A stretch of DNA of 64,000 nucleotides from Uliginosibacterium sp. 31-16. Lineage in GTDB: Bacteria; Pseudomonadota; Gammaproteobacteria; Burkholderiales; Rhodocyclaceae. The stretch is taken from NCBI RefSeq assembly GCF_030730865.1, contig NZ_JAVALZ010000001.1, positions 558,001 through 622,000 on the forward strand, read 5' to 3'. The notes under the pieces are model-generated. The model saw only the letters and a list, made by a program, of their open reading frames with translations. It was not told the origin of the DNA and searched no databases. Shown in pieces: positions 33,939 through 43,820 of the stretch. Position numbers and translations under genes: made by a program. Position 1 is the first letter of the stretch. Each line of letters starts with the position of its first letter.

Positions 33939-35299
33939 GCTTTGGACTCCTGATGGTCGGCCATGCTGGCGGCGCACAGCAGACCGATGACGAACATGGC
34001 CTGTTCCAGCATGTGATCCCGCACGATACCATCCACAGCGGCACGCAGCAGGTAGCTCAGCGTGAAGATCGCCAGCGCCAGCCCGGCCGGATCACGCGTG
34101 GCGCGCCAGCGCCGCCAGCCATGCAGGCTCAGCCACAGCAGCGCGCCAATGAACATCACACCGCCGGGAATGCCGGTGGCCATGGTGAAATCGAACAGGC
34201 CGGCGTGGGCGTGGCCGGTAGCGGTATTGTCAGCACCGTAGTGCTTCATCAGCGCTCGCCGGAATGCGTTGCGGTCATAACCCGTACCCAGCGGGTATTC
34301 GGCGATCATGCTGCACACGCCCTTGATCCAGGCGATCCGGTTATAGGCGGAATGATCCACCGGCACGCCCTGCGCATTCACCGGGCGCGGGTTCTTCACC
34401 TGATCAATCCACCAGGTGTTGTGCTCGGTATCCCAGGCGATGCGCGCCGAATCGGCAAAATTCGTCCAGCGCTGATCCAGCGCCAGATTCGCTGCCATGG
34501 CCCCGGCCACCAGTGCCAGCACCAGTGTCGCCAGAGCTCCGCGACGCAGGCGCTGCCGCCGGGTCGCCGAAGCCCCGATGAGCGCCACAATCGCCAGGCC
34601 GACTTCCACGGCCATGACCGGCAGGGCATTGCGGGTCATGGTTGCCACGGTCAAGGCGATGCAGGCCAGCACGCTCACCCACAGCCAGCGTGTGGCCAGA
34701 GGCAGCAGGCGCACGCCACCGGCAAAGCGCGCCACGCCATCGGCGAGCAACAGCGCCAGCAAACCGGTGCCGAGATAACTCACCATGTCGCGCGACCCAA
34801 CCCGGGTTGCCGCCTGCATGACGGTCACCAGCGGCTGCGACCAGTCCTTCAGCAGCACATTCAGGATCAGGTGCAGCGCCCAGGCCGCGGCCACCCCGAG
34901 CAGCCAGAACCGCCAGCGCGCCGCCGGCCTGGCCGATCGCGGCGCGCACACCAGCGCGAGCCCCAGCAGCAGGCAGAGCATGGCCTTGAACCACTGCACG
35001 GACTCATACCAGGCACGCCCGGCATCCCATGCAAAAAACAGGTTGTGCAGCACGATCCAGAGCGTCAGCATGCCCAGCAGCAGGATCGCTCCATGGCCGA
35101 ACTCGCGGCGCAGTGCCGGCAGGTCGAGGCGGATGAACGGCAGCATGCTGATCAGCAGCAGCAGCAAGCCATGGCGCAAGGCGATGGTGCCGGTGACCGA
35201 CCAGACGAACATCAGGGCCGCTTCAAGCAGTGCGGCGCCAAGAAGCAGGCGCCGTTCAGAAGCGCTCAGAGCAGAGAGAAACGACTGAAGACTGGACAT
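33935..35299 (-). CDS. O-antigen ligase/polymerase-like membrane protein (Wzy/WaaL type)
   Basis: A 454-residue polytopic protein with about ten to twelve hydrophobic segments. The large periplasmic loop toward the C-terminus (WWIDQVKNPRPVNAQGVPVD ... NRIAWIKGVCSMIAEYPLGTGYDRNAF) and the following GHAHAGLFDFTMATGIPGG (the H-x-x-H-x-x-x-x-D region) are typical of WaaL/Wzy_C ligases. The ATG at 35299 (MSSLQSFLSALSASERRLL) precedes the first helix; the huge open frame upstream is antisense to a GT4 gene. Coupled to the GT9 gene by a GTGA overlap. Probably attaches O-antigen to lipid A-core. Confidence 0.85.
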   Translation of the reverse strand: MSSLQSFLSALSASERRLLLGAALLEAALMFVWSVTGTIALRHGLLLLLISMLPFIRLDLPALRREFGHGAILLLGMLTLWIVLHNLFFAWDAGRAWYESVQWFKAMLCLLLGLALVCAPRSARPAARWRFWLLGVAAAWALHLILNVLLKDWSQPLVTVMQAATRVGSRDMVSYLGTGLLALLLADGVARFAGGVRLLPLATRWLWVSVLACIALTVATMTRNALPVMAVEVGLAIVALIGASATRRQRLRRGALATLVLALVAGAMAANLALDQRWTNFADSARIAWDTEHNTWWIDQVKNPRPVNAQGVPVDHSAYNRIAWIKGVCSMIAEYPLGTGYDRNAFRRALMKHYGADNTATGHAHAGLFDFTMATGIPGGVMFIGALLWLSLHGWRRWRATRDPAGLALAIFTLSYLLRAAVDGIVRDHMLEQAMFVIGLLCAASMADHQESKA

Positions 35300-35464
35300 G
35301 GATACTTGCCGGAAAAGACCGGCATACACAGGAAGGGCGCCAGTATACGCGCAATCCCGACGCGCCCGCGGCACGCCCCGGGCGACGCGATAACAGGTAG
35401 CATGCGGGCGCAAGCGGACAGTGCTCATGCCTGTCCGGCAGCCGAATCCTGATGTGAGGCCCTG

Positions 35465-36610
35465 ATGAAAGCAGTCACCTATACCCCCCACGGCGCATTG
35501 CCGGATCTGCGCGGTTTCGCCCCGGCCATCGTGGCGGCGGAGATCTCGAAACGCCTGGGCTTCACCCGCAACATCCACGTCACGGCGCGCGAGGCCGGTC
35601 TGGGCGAATTTGATCTGCATCCGGAACTGGGCGAGATCCGCCGGATTGCCGAAGGAGCGGCTTACACCCGCATGCGCAAGACCTTCCGCTTCGATCCACA
35701 GCCACTGCACGCGCGGCTTGCGCGCCTCTGCCAGGCGAACGAGATCGATCTCGTCCACGCACATCAGATCGAATTCCCGGTGGCAGATTTCCGTCGCCGT
35801 GTCGGCCGCGAAATGCCGGTCGTCATCCACGCCCATTCGGTGCGCAGCTGGAGCCCGGAACTGGGGCTGGCGGATCGCTACATCGCGGTGTCGTCGTTCA
35901 CCCGCGAAAGCCTGATCGAACGCGGCTTCCCGGCCGAGCGCATCGAGGTGATCCCGAACGGTGCCGACACCGACCTGTTCTCGCCGGCCGACCCCACCAC
36001 GCGCAACGGCCTGCGGATCGCGCTGGGCATCCCGGCGGAGAGCTTTGTGGTCGCTTATGTGGGACGCAAGCAGGCCTCCAAGGGCTTTGTGACCTTCCTG
36101 CAGGCCCTGCAGAATCTGGCCGCCCGCGGCCTGCAGGTGCAGGGCGTGTGTGCCGGCCCGACCCCGGCTGACACCCTGAAGGAAGAAGGCTATGCCGAAC
36201 GCGAAGTGTTGCGCCGCAAGCTGATTGCCGACGGCCTGCTCATCGACCTGCCCGCCCTGCCGCATCACCAGCTGGTGAACGTCTATCGGGTGGCCGACGT
36301 GCTGCTGTTCGCCACCCGCTTCAAGGGCGAGCAACACCCGCTGGTGCTGATCGAGGGGCTGGCTACGGGCTGCGCCGTGATCACTTCGCGGCTCGCCGGC
36401 ATCACCGAAACCGTGACGGACCGGGAACACGCCCTGCTGCTGGACGATGCCAGCGACGCACAGGAAGCCGCAACGCGGATTCTCGACATCGCCGCCCACC
36501 CGCAGCAGTACGCGGCCATGCGCGCCGCCGGCCGTGAGCAGGCCCGCAAGCGCTACGACTGGCGCACGATTGCCGGGCAGGTCGAAAAGATCTACTTCGC
36601 CCTGGCCTGA
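35465..36610 (+). CDS. Glycosyltransferase family 4
   Basis: A 381-residue GT-B enzyme. The acceptor half starts MKAVTYTPHGALPDLRGFAPAIVAAEIS; DLVHAHQIEF and IEVIPNGADTDLFSP mark the domain hinge; the donor half has VAYVGRKQASKGFVTFLQAL and KGEQHPLVLIEGLATGCAVITS. LPS core or O-antigen sugar transfer is likely from its position. It diverges from the ligase gene. No other obvious motif distinguishes its donor sugar. Confidence 0.9.
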   Translation: MKAVTYTPHGALPDLRGFAPAIVAAEISKRLGFTRNIHVTAREAGLGEFDLHPELGEIRRIAEGAAYTRMRKTFRFDPQPLHARLARLCQANEIDLVHAHQIEFPVADFRRRVGREMPVVIHAHSVRSWSPELGLADRYIAVSSFTRESLIERGFPAERIEVIPNGADTDLFSPADPTTRNGLRIALGIPAESFVVAYVGRKQASKGFVTFLQALQNLAARGLQVQGVCAGPTPADTLKEEGYAEREVLRRKLIADGLLIDLPALPHHQLVNVYRVADVLLFATRFKGEQHPLVLIEGLATGCAVITSRLAGITETVTDREHALLLDDASDAQEAATRILDIAAHPQQYAAMRAAGREQARKRYDWRTIAGQVEKIYFALA

Positions 36611-36689
36611 AGCAGACGGCCACCACCCGATTCACGTCGCTGCAATATCGACCCGCGATACTTGAACGTTACCCTCCACTGGTGCCCTC

Positions 36690-37058
36690 ATGGAAAGTCC
36701 CTTCAAAGGCAAGACCGGCCTCGTCCGCATCTGGAACGCTTTCAACTATTCACTGGCCGGCCTGCGCGCCGCCTTGCAGCATGAGGATGCATTCCGCCAG
36801 GAAGTCCTGCTGGCCATTGTGCTGCTGCCGATTGCGGTGCTCTACCCGCACTCCGGCGTCGAGAAAGCCCTGCTGATCGCCTGCGTGCTGCTGGTCCTGA
36901 TCGTCGAGCTGCTCAACTCGGCCGTGGAAGCCGTGGTCGACCGCGTTTCGCTGGAGCGCCATGAGCTGGCCAAGCGCGCCAAGGACATCGGCAGCGCCGC
37001 CGTGCTGCTCACCCTGATCAATCTGGCCGCCGTCTGGGGGCTGATCTTTTTCGGCTGA
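36690..37058 (+). CDS. dgkA: Diacylglycerol kinase DgkA
   Basis: A 122-residue three-helix integral membrane kinase. The motif ELLNSAVEAVVDRVSLERHELAKRAKDIGSAAVLL is diagnostic, with conserved Glu and Asn/Asp residues. It phosphorylates diacylglycerol, recycling lipid left by envelope-sugar transfer to phosphatidate. Length is that of the E. coli enzyme. It sits between two GT4 genes. Confidence 0.95.
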   Translation: MESPFKGKTGLVRIWNAFNYSLAGLRAALQHEDAFRQEVLLAIVLLPIAVLYPHSGVEKALLIACVLLVLIVELLNSAVEAVVDRVSLERHELAKRAKDIGSAAVLLTLINLAAVWGLIFFG

Positions 37059-37164
37059 AAGCCGGCGCAGCGAGTCGTCACACGCCTGTCATGCGGCAGG
37101 CGCAGCATCCCGGCGCAGCGGGCTCCGGTGAGTCCGCACAGACCTTCACCGAGGGCCTTTGTCG

Positions 37165-38391
37165 ATGGACACGCCGCGCTTGCTCATGCAGACCCTTGCC
37201 CCGGCGCGCCGCCAGCTGCGCATCGCGCTGGTCACCGAAACCTATCCGCCCGAAGTCAATGGCGTGGCGATGACCACTGGCCGCGTGGTGGATGGCTTGC
37301 TCGCGCTGGGCCATGAGGTTCACCTGATCCGCCCGCGGCAGAGCGCCGCAGAGCAGCCCGCACACGGCGGCAGCTTCGAGGAGATGCTGGCGCGCGGCAT
37401 TCCGATCCCGAAATACGAGCATCTGAAGATGGGCATGCCGGCCCGTCAGGCCTTGATCCGGGCCTGGACAGCACGCCGGCCGGATGTCGTGCAGGTTGTC
37501 ACCGAAGGGCCGCTGGGCTGGTCTGCCGTGGCGGCGGCGCGCAAGCTGAAGCTGCCGGTGATCACCGAATTCCACACCAATTTCCACAGCTACACGCGTT
37601 ACTACGGCGTGGGCTGGCTCAAGCAGCCGCTGGCCGCCTGGTTGCGGCGCTTCCACAACAAGGGCGACCTGTGCCTTGCCCCCACCGAATCCTTGCGTGC
37701 CGAGCTGCAAGGCATCGGCTACAGCAAGGTTGAGGTCGTCGCCCGCGGCGTGGACACCCAGCTCTTCAACCCGCAACGCCGCAGCGCGGCCCTGCGCCAG
37801 AGCTGGGGCGCCAGCGACGATACGCTGGTCTGCGCCATCGTCAGCCGCCTCGCCCCGGAGAAGAATCTGGAGCTGGGCATCCGTGCCTTCGAGGCCATCC
37901 GCGCCCGGCGCCCCGATGCACGCCTTATCTTCGTCGGTGATGGCCCGGCCCGTGCACCGCTGCAGGCCCGCTACCCCGAACACGTCTATGCCGGCATGCG
38001 CAACGGTGAAGACCTGGCGGCGCACTACGCATCGGCCGATTGCTTCATTTTCCCCAGCCTCACCGAGACCTTCGGCAACGTGATCACCGAGGCGCTGGCC
38101 AGCGGCCTGCCGGTGCTCGGTTTCAATTACGCCGCGGCGGCCGAACTGCTCAGCGACGGCCACAACGGCCTGCTGGTGCCCTATGGCGACGAAGCTGCTT
38201 TCATCGAAGCCGCCAGTGGCCTGGTCCAGACCCCGCAACTGCTCGCCGCCATGCAGGCCCGGGCCCGCACCAGCGTGCTGCAGATCGACTGGCAGGCGGT
38301 CGTGCACCGCCTAGTCTGTGTGCTGGAACAGACTCTCAGCGCACACGAAAACCGGGTCAAGCTGCGCAACGATCTGCTGACGCAGGAATAG
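37165..38391 (+). CDS. Glycosyltransferase family 4 (MgtA/PimB/SqdX-like)
   Basis: A 408-residue GT4 enzyme. LRIALVTETYPPEVNGVAMTTGRVVDGLLALGHEV is the hallmark of the GDP-mannose/sulfoquinovose branch, followed by VVTEGPLGWSAV, VVARGVDTQLFNP, AIVSRLAPEKNLEL and SLTETFGNVITEALASGLPVLGF. It could glycosylate a lipid such as diacylglycerol, which would fit the adjacent dgkA. The ATG at 37165 was taken; a TTG six bases upstream is possible. Confidence 0.9.
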   Translation: MDTPRLLMQTLAPARRQLRIALVTETYPPEVNGVAMTTGRVVDGLLALGHEVHLIRPRQSAAEQPAHGGSFEEMLARGIPIPKYEHLKMGMPARQALIRAWTARRPDVVQVVTEGPLGWSAVAAARKLKLPVITEFHTNFHSYTRYYGVGWLKQPLAAWLRRFHNKGDLCLAPTESLRAELQGIGYSKVEVVARGVDTQLFNPQRRSAALRQSWGASDDTLVCAIVSRLAPEKNLELGIRAFEAIRARRPDARLIFVGDGPARAPLQARYPEHVYAGMRNGEDLAAHYASADCFIFPSLTETFGNVITEALASGLPVLGFNYAAAAELLSDGHNGLLVPYGDEAAFIEAASGLVQTPQLLAAMQARARTSVLQIDWQAVVHRLVCVLEQTLSAHENRVKLRNDLLTQE

Positions 38392-38406
38392 AGCCCGACA
38401 GCCTGC

Positions 38407-38533
38407 CCGGGGCATCCCCGGGAGCCGCTCCTGACGGGTCTTTCCAGCACGCCAGCCGCGAAAGCCAATACTGGCGGACCTGTGCAGCCGGATGGCCCGC
38501 TCAGGCCCGCCACATGCGCCTCTTCAGGCATGC
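38407..38533. repeat. Dispersed intergenic palindrome, copy 6
   Basis: GGGAGCCGCTCCTGACGGGTCTTTCC (38420-38445) followed by CCCGCCACATGCGCCTCTTCAGGC at 38505-38528, with a CCCGGGG/CCCCGGG mini-stem at the start. Same family as at 21.3 and 41.9 kb. Confidence 0.5.
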
Positions 38534-38614
38534 CAACCCGGATCTCATAAGCCGGCCCGGTGCCCGCCCCCTCGGCTACAATGCCGGCTTCCCCAATTCA
38601 TCCGGTTTCCGACC

Positions 38615-39550
38615 ATGTCAGTTCTGATTTGCGGCTCGATGGCCTACGACACCATCATGGTGTTCCATTCCCAGTTCAAACGTCACATCCTGCCCGAGCA
38701 GATTCACATCCTGAATGTGTCTTTCCTCGTGCCGGAGATGCGTCGCGATTTCGGTGGCTGCGCCGGCAACATCGCCTGGTCGCTCAAGCTGCTCGGCGGT
38801 GATCCGCAGATCATGGCCACCGTCGGCGACGACGCCGGCCCGTATCTGTCACGCCTCGAGAAACTCGGCATCAGCACACGCTACATCCGAGAAATCGGCG
38901 ACACCTTCACCGCCCAGGCCTTCATCACCACCGATCTGGACGACAACCAGATCACCGCCTTCCACCCCGGCGCCATGAGCTATTCGCACAAGAACCATGT
39001 GCGTGACGCCGACGGCATCAAGCTGGGCATCGTCTCGCCGGACGGCCGCGACGGCATGTTCCAGCACGCCCACGGTTTCGCGGCGGCAGGGCTGCCCTTC
39101 ATCTTCGATCCGGGTCAGGGGCTGCCGATGTTCTCCGGCCCTGAATTGCTCGAATGCATCGATCTGGCCACGTATTGCACCCTCAACGATTACGAAGCCC
39201 GGATGGTCTGCGAAAAGACCGGGCTGAGCCTGGAAGTGCTCGCGGAACGTTTGCAGGGGCTGATTGTCACACTCGGCGCACAGGGTTCGCGCATCTACAC
39301 TGAAGGCAGGGTGATCGAGGTTGCCACACCGCCGGCCAATGAGATCGTGGACCCGACCGGTTGCGGTGACGCCTACCGCGGCGGCCTGCTCTACGGCCTG
39401 TCGCACGGCTGGACGCTGGAGAAATCGGCGCAGCTCGCCTCGGTCATGGGTTCGATCAAAATCGCCCACCGCGGCGGGCAGAACTACAGTCCCTCGCGCG
39501 ACGACATCGCTGCGCGTTTTGCTGCGGCCTTCGGGGCGCAGCCCTGGTAA
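38615..39550 (+). CDS. PfkB-family carbohydrate/adenosine kinase
   Basis: A 311-residue ribokinase-fold kinase. The GG switch is near DFGGCAGNIAWSLKLLGG, and the catalytic/anion-hole motif is VDPTGCGDAYRGGLLYG. Closest in style to the bacterial adenosine kinase-like branch (SQFKRHILPEQIHILNVSF). It phosphorylates a sugar or nucleoside using ATP. The ATG at 38615 begins the first beta strand (MSVLICGSMAYD). The next gene starts 14 bases later, so the two may be cotranscribed. Confidence 0.85.
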   Translation: MSVLICGSMAYDTIMVFHSQFKRHILPEQIHILNVSFLVPEMRRDFGGCAGNIAWSLKLLGGDPQIMATVGDDAGPYLSRLEKLGISTRYIREIGDTFTAQAFITTDLDDNQITAFHPGAMSYSHKNHVRDADGIKLGIVSPDGRDGMFQHAHGFAAAGLPFIFDPGQGLPMFSGPELLECIDLATYCTLNDYEARMVCEKTGLSLEVLAERLQGLIVTLGAQGSRIYTEGRVIEVATPPANEIVDPTGCGDAYRGGLLYGLSHGWTLEKSAQLASVMGSIKIAHRGGQNYSPSRDDIAARFAAAFGAQPW

Positions 39551-39564
39551 AAAGGAAGCACGTC

Positions 39565-40125
39565 ATGAAAAAACTCCTCATCCTTCTCGGCCTGCTGGCC
39601 AGCACCCTGGTTGCCACCGGCTGCGCCCGCAGCCTGGCTGGCGATTCGTATTCCCGCGAAGAAGCCCAGCGCCCGATCAGTTTCCGCGAAGGCACTCTCA
39701 TTGAAATCCGCAAGGTGCGCCTGCAGGGCACCGACTCGAAGATCGGCCTGGGCTCCGGCGCAGTCGTCGGCGGCGTGGCCGGCAGCAGCGTGGGCCAGGG
39801 GCGTGGCGCCATCGTTGGCGCGGTGGTGGGCGCGGTGGTCGGTGGCATCGCCGGTGCCGCCGCCGAAGAAGGCCTGACGCGCGAAGACGCCTGGGAACTG
39901 ACGGTCCGCATGAACAGCGGTGAAGCCATGGTGGTGGTGCAGGAAATCGGCAAGAACGAGAAGTTTGCCGTCGGTGACCGCGTCCGCGTCCTGCAAAGCA
40001 GCGGCAAGACCCGCGTTTCGCCGGCCGCGCCGCTGGCTCCGGCTCCCGCCAGTTCGGCCCCGGCAGCCGCCCCGGCCGGTCCGGGCAAGGCGCCGGCAGC
40101 CAGCAATGGTGAAGTCCGGCTCTGA
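39565..40125 (+). CDS. Glycine-zipper outer-membrane lipoprotein
   Basis: A 186-residue lipoprotein. Signal MKKLLILLGLLASTLVATGC with a lipobox ending at Cys. A glycine-zipper segment follows (GAVVGGVAGSSVGQGRGAIV, continuing GAVVGAVVGGIAGAAAEEG), like the 17-kDa surface antigen/SlyB/PcP group. Ends in an Ala/Pro-rich tail. Located in the outer membrane; supports envelope integrity in relatives. It follows the kinase by 14 bases. Confidence 0.88.
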   Translation: MKKLLILLGLLASTLVATGCARSLAGDSYSREEAQRPISFREGTLIEIRKVRLQGTDSKIGLGSGAVVGGVAGSSVGQGRGAIVGAVVGAVVGGIAGAAAEEGLTREDAWELTVRMNSGEAMVVVQEIGKNEKFAVGDRVRVLQSSGKTRVSPAAPLAPAPASSAPAAAPAGPGKAPAASNGEVRL

Positions 40126-40255
40126 GCCACTTCCACCCGCTGGCGGCCCTGCCAGCGGGTGTCACCCCTCTGCAACAAACACGTAACCGACGCGCAATAC
40201 GCAACTCCTAGAGTGGCGCCAACGGGGATTCCCCCTCGCCACCCAAGGACACGCC

Positions 40256-41014
40256 ATGCTGCACGCTGCCTCACAAGTCGTCGAACAGAAATCCCGCAAT
40301 CTGTGGGTCGGGCTGGCCAGCTCGGAATCCGAAATCCTTGAAGCCCAGAAGCTGCGCTATCGCGTGTTCGGCGAGGAAATGGGCGCACGCCTGAACCCGC
40401 GCACGCCCGGTGTGGATCACGATCATTTCGATGCGCACTGCCAGCATCTGATCGTGCGCGACGAAAATCTCGGCCGCATCGTCGGCACCTACCGCATCCT
40501 GACCCCTGAAGCCGCCCGCAGGATCGGCAGCTACTATTCCGAAACCGAATTCGACCTGACCCGCTTCCAGCATCTGCGCGAGCGTCTGGTGGAAGTCGGC
40601 CGCTCCTGCATCGACGCGGAATACCGCACCGGCGCAGTGATCACCCTGCTGTGGAACGGCCTGTCGCGCTTCATGCTGGCCAACGGCTATGAATACATGA
40701 TGGGCTGCGCCAGCATCGGCATGGCCGACGGCGGCCACAACGCCACCAACATCTACAACGCACTGCAGGACAAGCTGGCGCCGGTGGAATATCACGTCTT
40801 CCCGCGCAATCCGCTGCCGATCGAGCATCTGGCCACCGAGGTCAAGGCCGAAATCCCGCCGCTGCTCAAGGGCTATCTGCGTGCCGGCGCCCAGATCTGC
40901 GGCGCTCCGGCCTGGGATCATGATTTCAACACGGCCGACCTGCTGATCCTGCTGAACATGGCACGCGTGGATTCGCGCTACGCCAGGCACTTCGTCGAAC
41001 GCCAGGGCGCCTGA
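40256..41014 (+). CDS. olsB: OlsB-like N-acyltransferase (GNAT fold; 'hemolysin' family)
   Basis: A 252-residue acyltransferase of the OlsB/putative-hemolysin family. LRYRVFGEEMGARL, HLIVRDENLGRIVGTYRIL and EVGRSCIDAEYRTGAVITLLWNGL are typical. OlsB adds a 3-hydroxy fatty acid to ornithine, making lyso-ornithine lipid. The PlsC-type gene 74 bases downstream fits the second step (OlsA), so an ornithine-lipid pair is likely. Assigned by family; the amino-acid substrate is not provable from sequence. Confidence 0.8.
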   Translation: MLHAASQVVEQKSRNLWVGLASSESEILEAQKLRYRVFGEEMGARLNPRTPGVDHDHFDAHCQHLIVRDENLGRIVGTYRILTPEAARRIGSYYSETEFDLTRFQHLRERLVEVGRSCIDAEYRTGAVITLLWNGLSRFMLANGYEYMMGCASIGMADGGHNATNIYNALQDKLAPVEYHVFPRNPLPIEHLATEVKAEIPPLLKGYLRAGAQICGAPAWDHDFNTADLLILLNMARVDSRYARHFVERQGA

Positions 41015-41088
41015 AAGCAAATCGTCTGCGCCTGCGCGCACGGCAGCGGGTGTAAACTCGCCCGCTCCTGCGGCTTCTGCATGCTCTC

Positions 41089-41916
41089 GTGCCCATCTCC
41101 GTCTTCCGCGAACTCCGTGCTGTCTGGCGCCTGACCCGTGTGGTCGGGCTGGTGCTGCGCGGCATTTTCATGGTGCGTTTCCGCTTCCAGCACTGGAGCC
41201 CGGATCAGCGCCGTGCCCGCAAGCAGGACTGGTCACGCCGGCTGGTTGAAGCACTCGGCGTCAGCTTCGCGACGAACCGCACCGAGCTGCCTGCCGGCAT
41301 CCTGATCGTGTGCAACCATATTTCCTGGCTGGATGTGTTCGTGATGAACGCGATCACCCCCACCACCTTCGTGTGCAAGGACGATGTGAAGGACTGGCCG
41401 GCCATCGGCTGGCTGGTCGAACACTCCGGCACCCTGTTCATCGAGCGCGGCAGCCGCACCGCTGCGGCCCGCTCGGCACAGGCGATGGCCGCACGCATGG
41501 CGGGAGAGGAGCGCGTGGCGGTCTTCCCCGAGGGCACCACCACGCAAGGCACATCCATGCTGCCTTTCCGGGCGGCACTGTTCCAGGCGGCGATTGATGC
41601 ACAGGCACTGGTACAGCCGGCCAGCCTGCGTTACCGCGACGCGAACGGGGCGCCCTGCACCGCGCCGGCCTATGACGGCGATCTGAGTTTCGGCCAGTCG
41701 ATGCTGAACATCGTGCGCGCCTCGGGCATCCGCGCCGAGCTGCGCTTTCTGGACGCGCTGGCGCCAGCAGACGAGCGCCGCGAACTGGCACGCCTGAGCG
41801 AAACGGCCATTGCCCTCGACCTGGGACTGCTGCTGAATCCGGGCGAGCAGGTCATGGACTGCGCGGCGCGCGGCCCCGCAGAAGCCCTGGAGCCCGCACC
41901 GGCGCGGATCAGCTGA
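41089..41916 (+). CDS. olsA: Lysophospholipid/lyso-ornithine-lipid acyltransferase (PlsC family)
   Basis: A 275-residue PlsC acyltransferase with the HX4D motif (NHISWLD, His77-Asp82), FIERG and FPEGTT blocks and an N-terminal hydrophobic segment (VVGLVLRGIFMV). A GTG start at 41089 is the only in-frame start before the conserved region. The olsB-like gene just upstream suggests it is OlsA, which adds the ester-linked acyl chain; a role as ordinary 1-acylglycerol-3-phosphate acyltransferase is the alternative. Confidence 0.8.
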   Translation: MPISVFRELRAVWRLTRVVGLVLRGIFMVRFRFQHWSPDQRRARKQDWSRRLVEALGVSFATNRTELPAGILIVCNHISWLDVFVMNAITPTTFVCKDDVKDWPAIGWLVEHSGTLFIERGSRTAAARSAQAMAARMAGEERVAVFPEGTTTQGTSMLPFRAALFQAAIDAQALVQPASLRYRDANGAPCTAPAYDGDLSFGQSMLNIVRASGIRAELRFLDALAPADERRELARLSETAIALDLGLLLNPGEQVMDCAARGPAEALEPAPARIS

Positions 41917-41919
41917 CCC

Positions 41920-42031
41920 GCTGAAGAGCCGCATGTGGCGGGCTTCTTCAGGCCGCCACCCCGAAGACTAGCGCCTCGTCTGGCTTCGCAGACAGACACC
42001 CTAAAGAACAAGGCCGGAAGCGGCTTTTCAG
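41920..42031. repeat. Dispersed intergenic palindrome, copy 7
   Basis: CTGAAGAGCCGCATGTGGCG then GGCTTCTTCAGGC (41921-41953), with the inverted unit GGCCGGAAGCGGCTTTTCAG at 42012-42031. The best preserved copy; near-identical in layout to the copy at 32.8 kb. A run of ten C follows at 42032, just past the chemoreceptor stop. Confidence 0.65.
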
Positions 42032-42048
42032 CCCCCCCCCCGCAAACC

Positions 42049-43686
42049 TCAAACCCGGAAACGTTTCACCGCGCCGGCCAGCTCGTCGGCGAGCTGGTTG
42101 AGGCTGTGGGTACTCTGATCCACACCACTCACGGCGCGCTTGTTTTCCTCGCTCATGCCGGCAATCTGCTCGACCTGACGCGCAATCAACTGGCTGGCGG
42201 CCGACTGCTCGCGCAGTGCATCGTTGATGCGGGTGCTGGCCTCGCTGGTCTGGTCCGCCGCCTGACGGATCTGCCCGATCGCCCCATCGGCCTGTTGCGC
42301 CAGCACCAGCTGCTCGCTGAATTCCCCCACCACACCCTGCACATCGGCGATCGCCCGGGATGCGCTCTCCTGGATCAGCTTGACCAGCTCGTTGATCTGC
42401 TCGGTCGAGCGCGTGGTGCTCTCCGCCAGCTTGCGCACCTCGTCGGCCACCACCGCAAAGCCGCGCCCCTGCTCGCCCGCACGCGCCGCTTCGATGGCCG
42501 CATTGAGGGCCAGCAGATTGGTCTGATCGGCAATCTCCTTGACGGTCTGCACGATGCCGGAGATGGCATTCGAGCGTGTTCCCAGTTCCTCCAGCGCCTG
42601 CGCCGTTTCGTTGATGCGTTCGGAGGTCCGCCGCAACTGGGCGTTGCCCTGCTCCATCGCGTGCTGTCCGGTGTCGGCATTGCGCCGCGATTCGCCAGCC
42701 AGCAGCTGCGCTTCCTGCGCCGCCTCGCCGACCTGCCCGACGCTGACCGTCAGCTCTTCGACCGCCGCCGCGACTTCAGTTGCCGAGCTGCTTTGCGCAT
42801 CCGCCGCATGGCTCACCTGCACCAGTGCACTGGCAATCGATCCGGTCTGCTGTGCCAGCGTTTCGGTTTTGACATGGATCTCCTGCACGATCAGCTGGAA
42901 GCGCTCAAGCATCTGGTTCAGCGCCTGACCACACTGGGCCAGTTCGTCACGCCCATGCAGCGGCATCCGCAAGGTCAGATCCCAATCGTGTTCGACATCC
43001 AGCACGGTCTGGCGCAACTGCGACACCGACTGCATGATTGATTGCGCCAGCATCCAGCCCGCCCAGATCATCACCACCAGCACCAGCACAACCCCCAGCA
43101 CCGTCAGCCAGACAGCATTGCGCATCACGGCCGCCGCTTCCGTGGTGTAACCGGTCGCCTGCGTTTCCTGGAACAGGCGGATGGTCTTTTCCAGTTCATC
43201 CAGCGCCAGTGCCAGCGAGCGGTCCATCCCGCGCACCGCCACATCCACTTTGCGGCCAGCCTCCGGATCAGCCGGATCGAAAACCTGCAGGGCCGCCCGG
43301 TATTTCTGGTCCAGCGTCTTGAGTTCGGCCTGCGCCTTCTGCGCCGGCGCCGGATCAAGCTGCGCTGCCTGCATGCCCTGAACAACCCGGGCAAGCGCCG
43401 CATCAGCCTTGCCGGCTTCCTCACCAAACTGCTTGAGGTGCTTGTCGAACAGGGATTTGTCGCTCCCGCGAATCAGGATGTTCTTCCACTCCTGCACCTG
43501 GGTCTTGAAACTGATCTGGGCCTGCGACACCGTCATCACCAGTTCGCCGCTCGCCAGCGTCGCCTGCAGGCCTGCGTCGAGCCGGCTAGACAAGCGCTGC
43601 ATCTGCCACAAACCACACAACCCCTGGCCGAGAATCGTCAGCCCACCGACCAGCAGAAGCAACAGCAGCTTGGTCCTGATTTTCAT
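42049..43686 (-). CDS. Methyl-accepting chemotaxis protein
   Basis: A 545-residue chemoreceptor. Transmembrane 1 (about 8-28, [19 protein letters not shown]), a periplasmic helical-bundle sensor (about 30-180), transmembrane 2 (about 190-212, [20 protein letters not shown]), HAMP, then a methyl-accepting domain with the hairpin [20 protein letters not shown]. The ATG at 43686 has GGAGG seven bases upstream. The C-terminus has no NWETF-type CheB/R tether. Ligand unknown; no che genes nearby. Confidence 0.93.
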   Translation of the reverse strand: MKIRTKLLLLLLVGGLTILGQGLCGLWQMQRLSSRLDAGLQATLASGELVMTVSQAQISFKTQVQEWKNILIRGSDKSLFDKHLKQFGEEAGKADAALARVVQGMQAAQLDPAPAQKAQAELKTLDQKYRAALQVFDPADPEAGRKVDVAVRGMDRSLALALDELEKTIRLFQETQATGYTTEAAAVMRNAVWLTVLGVVLVLVVMIWAGWMLAQSIMQSVSQLRQTVLDVEHDWDLTLRMPLHGRDELAQCGQALNQMLERFQLIVQEIHVKTETLAQQTGSIASALVQVSHAADAQSSSATEVAAAVEELTVSVGQVGEAAQEAQLLAGESRRNADTGQHAMEQGNAQLRRTSERINETAQALEELGTRSNAISGIVQTVKEIADQTNLLALNAAIEAARAGEQGRGFAVVADEVRKLAESTTRSTEQINELVKLIQESASRAIADVQGVVGEFSEQLVLAQQADGAIGQIRQAADQTSEASTRINDALREQSAASQLIARQVEQIAGMSEENKRAVSGVDQSTHSLNQLADELAGAVKRFRV

Positions 43687-43820
43687 GTCCACTCCTCCAG
43701 GCGCGTACATGCGCTCACCGGGAATTTACGGCCGACACAGGCAAGAGCTTGACCATCAATCCCCTAAAGTCTGTCCATGGTCTTCCAGATGCCTTGAGTA
43801 AGGCAGTTATCGAACGCTTT

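Noticed and set aside
33953-35452. 499-residue plus-strand open frame
   Set aside because: Antisense to the O-antigen ligase-like gene; Gln/His-rich shadow with no domain.
42032-42041. Run of ten C next to the chemoreceptor stop
   Set aside because: It could suggest phase variation, but it lies outside the coding region and no frame depends on it.
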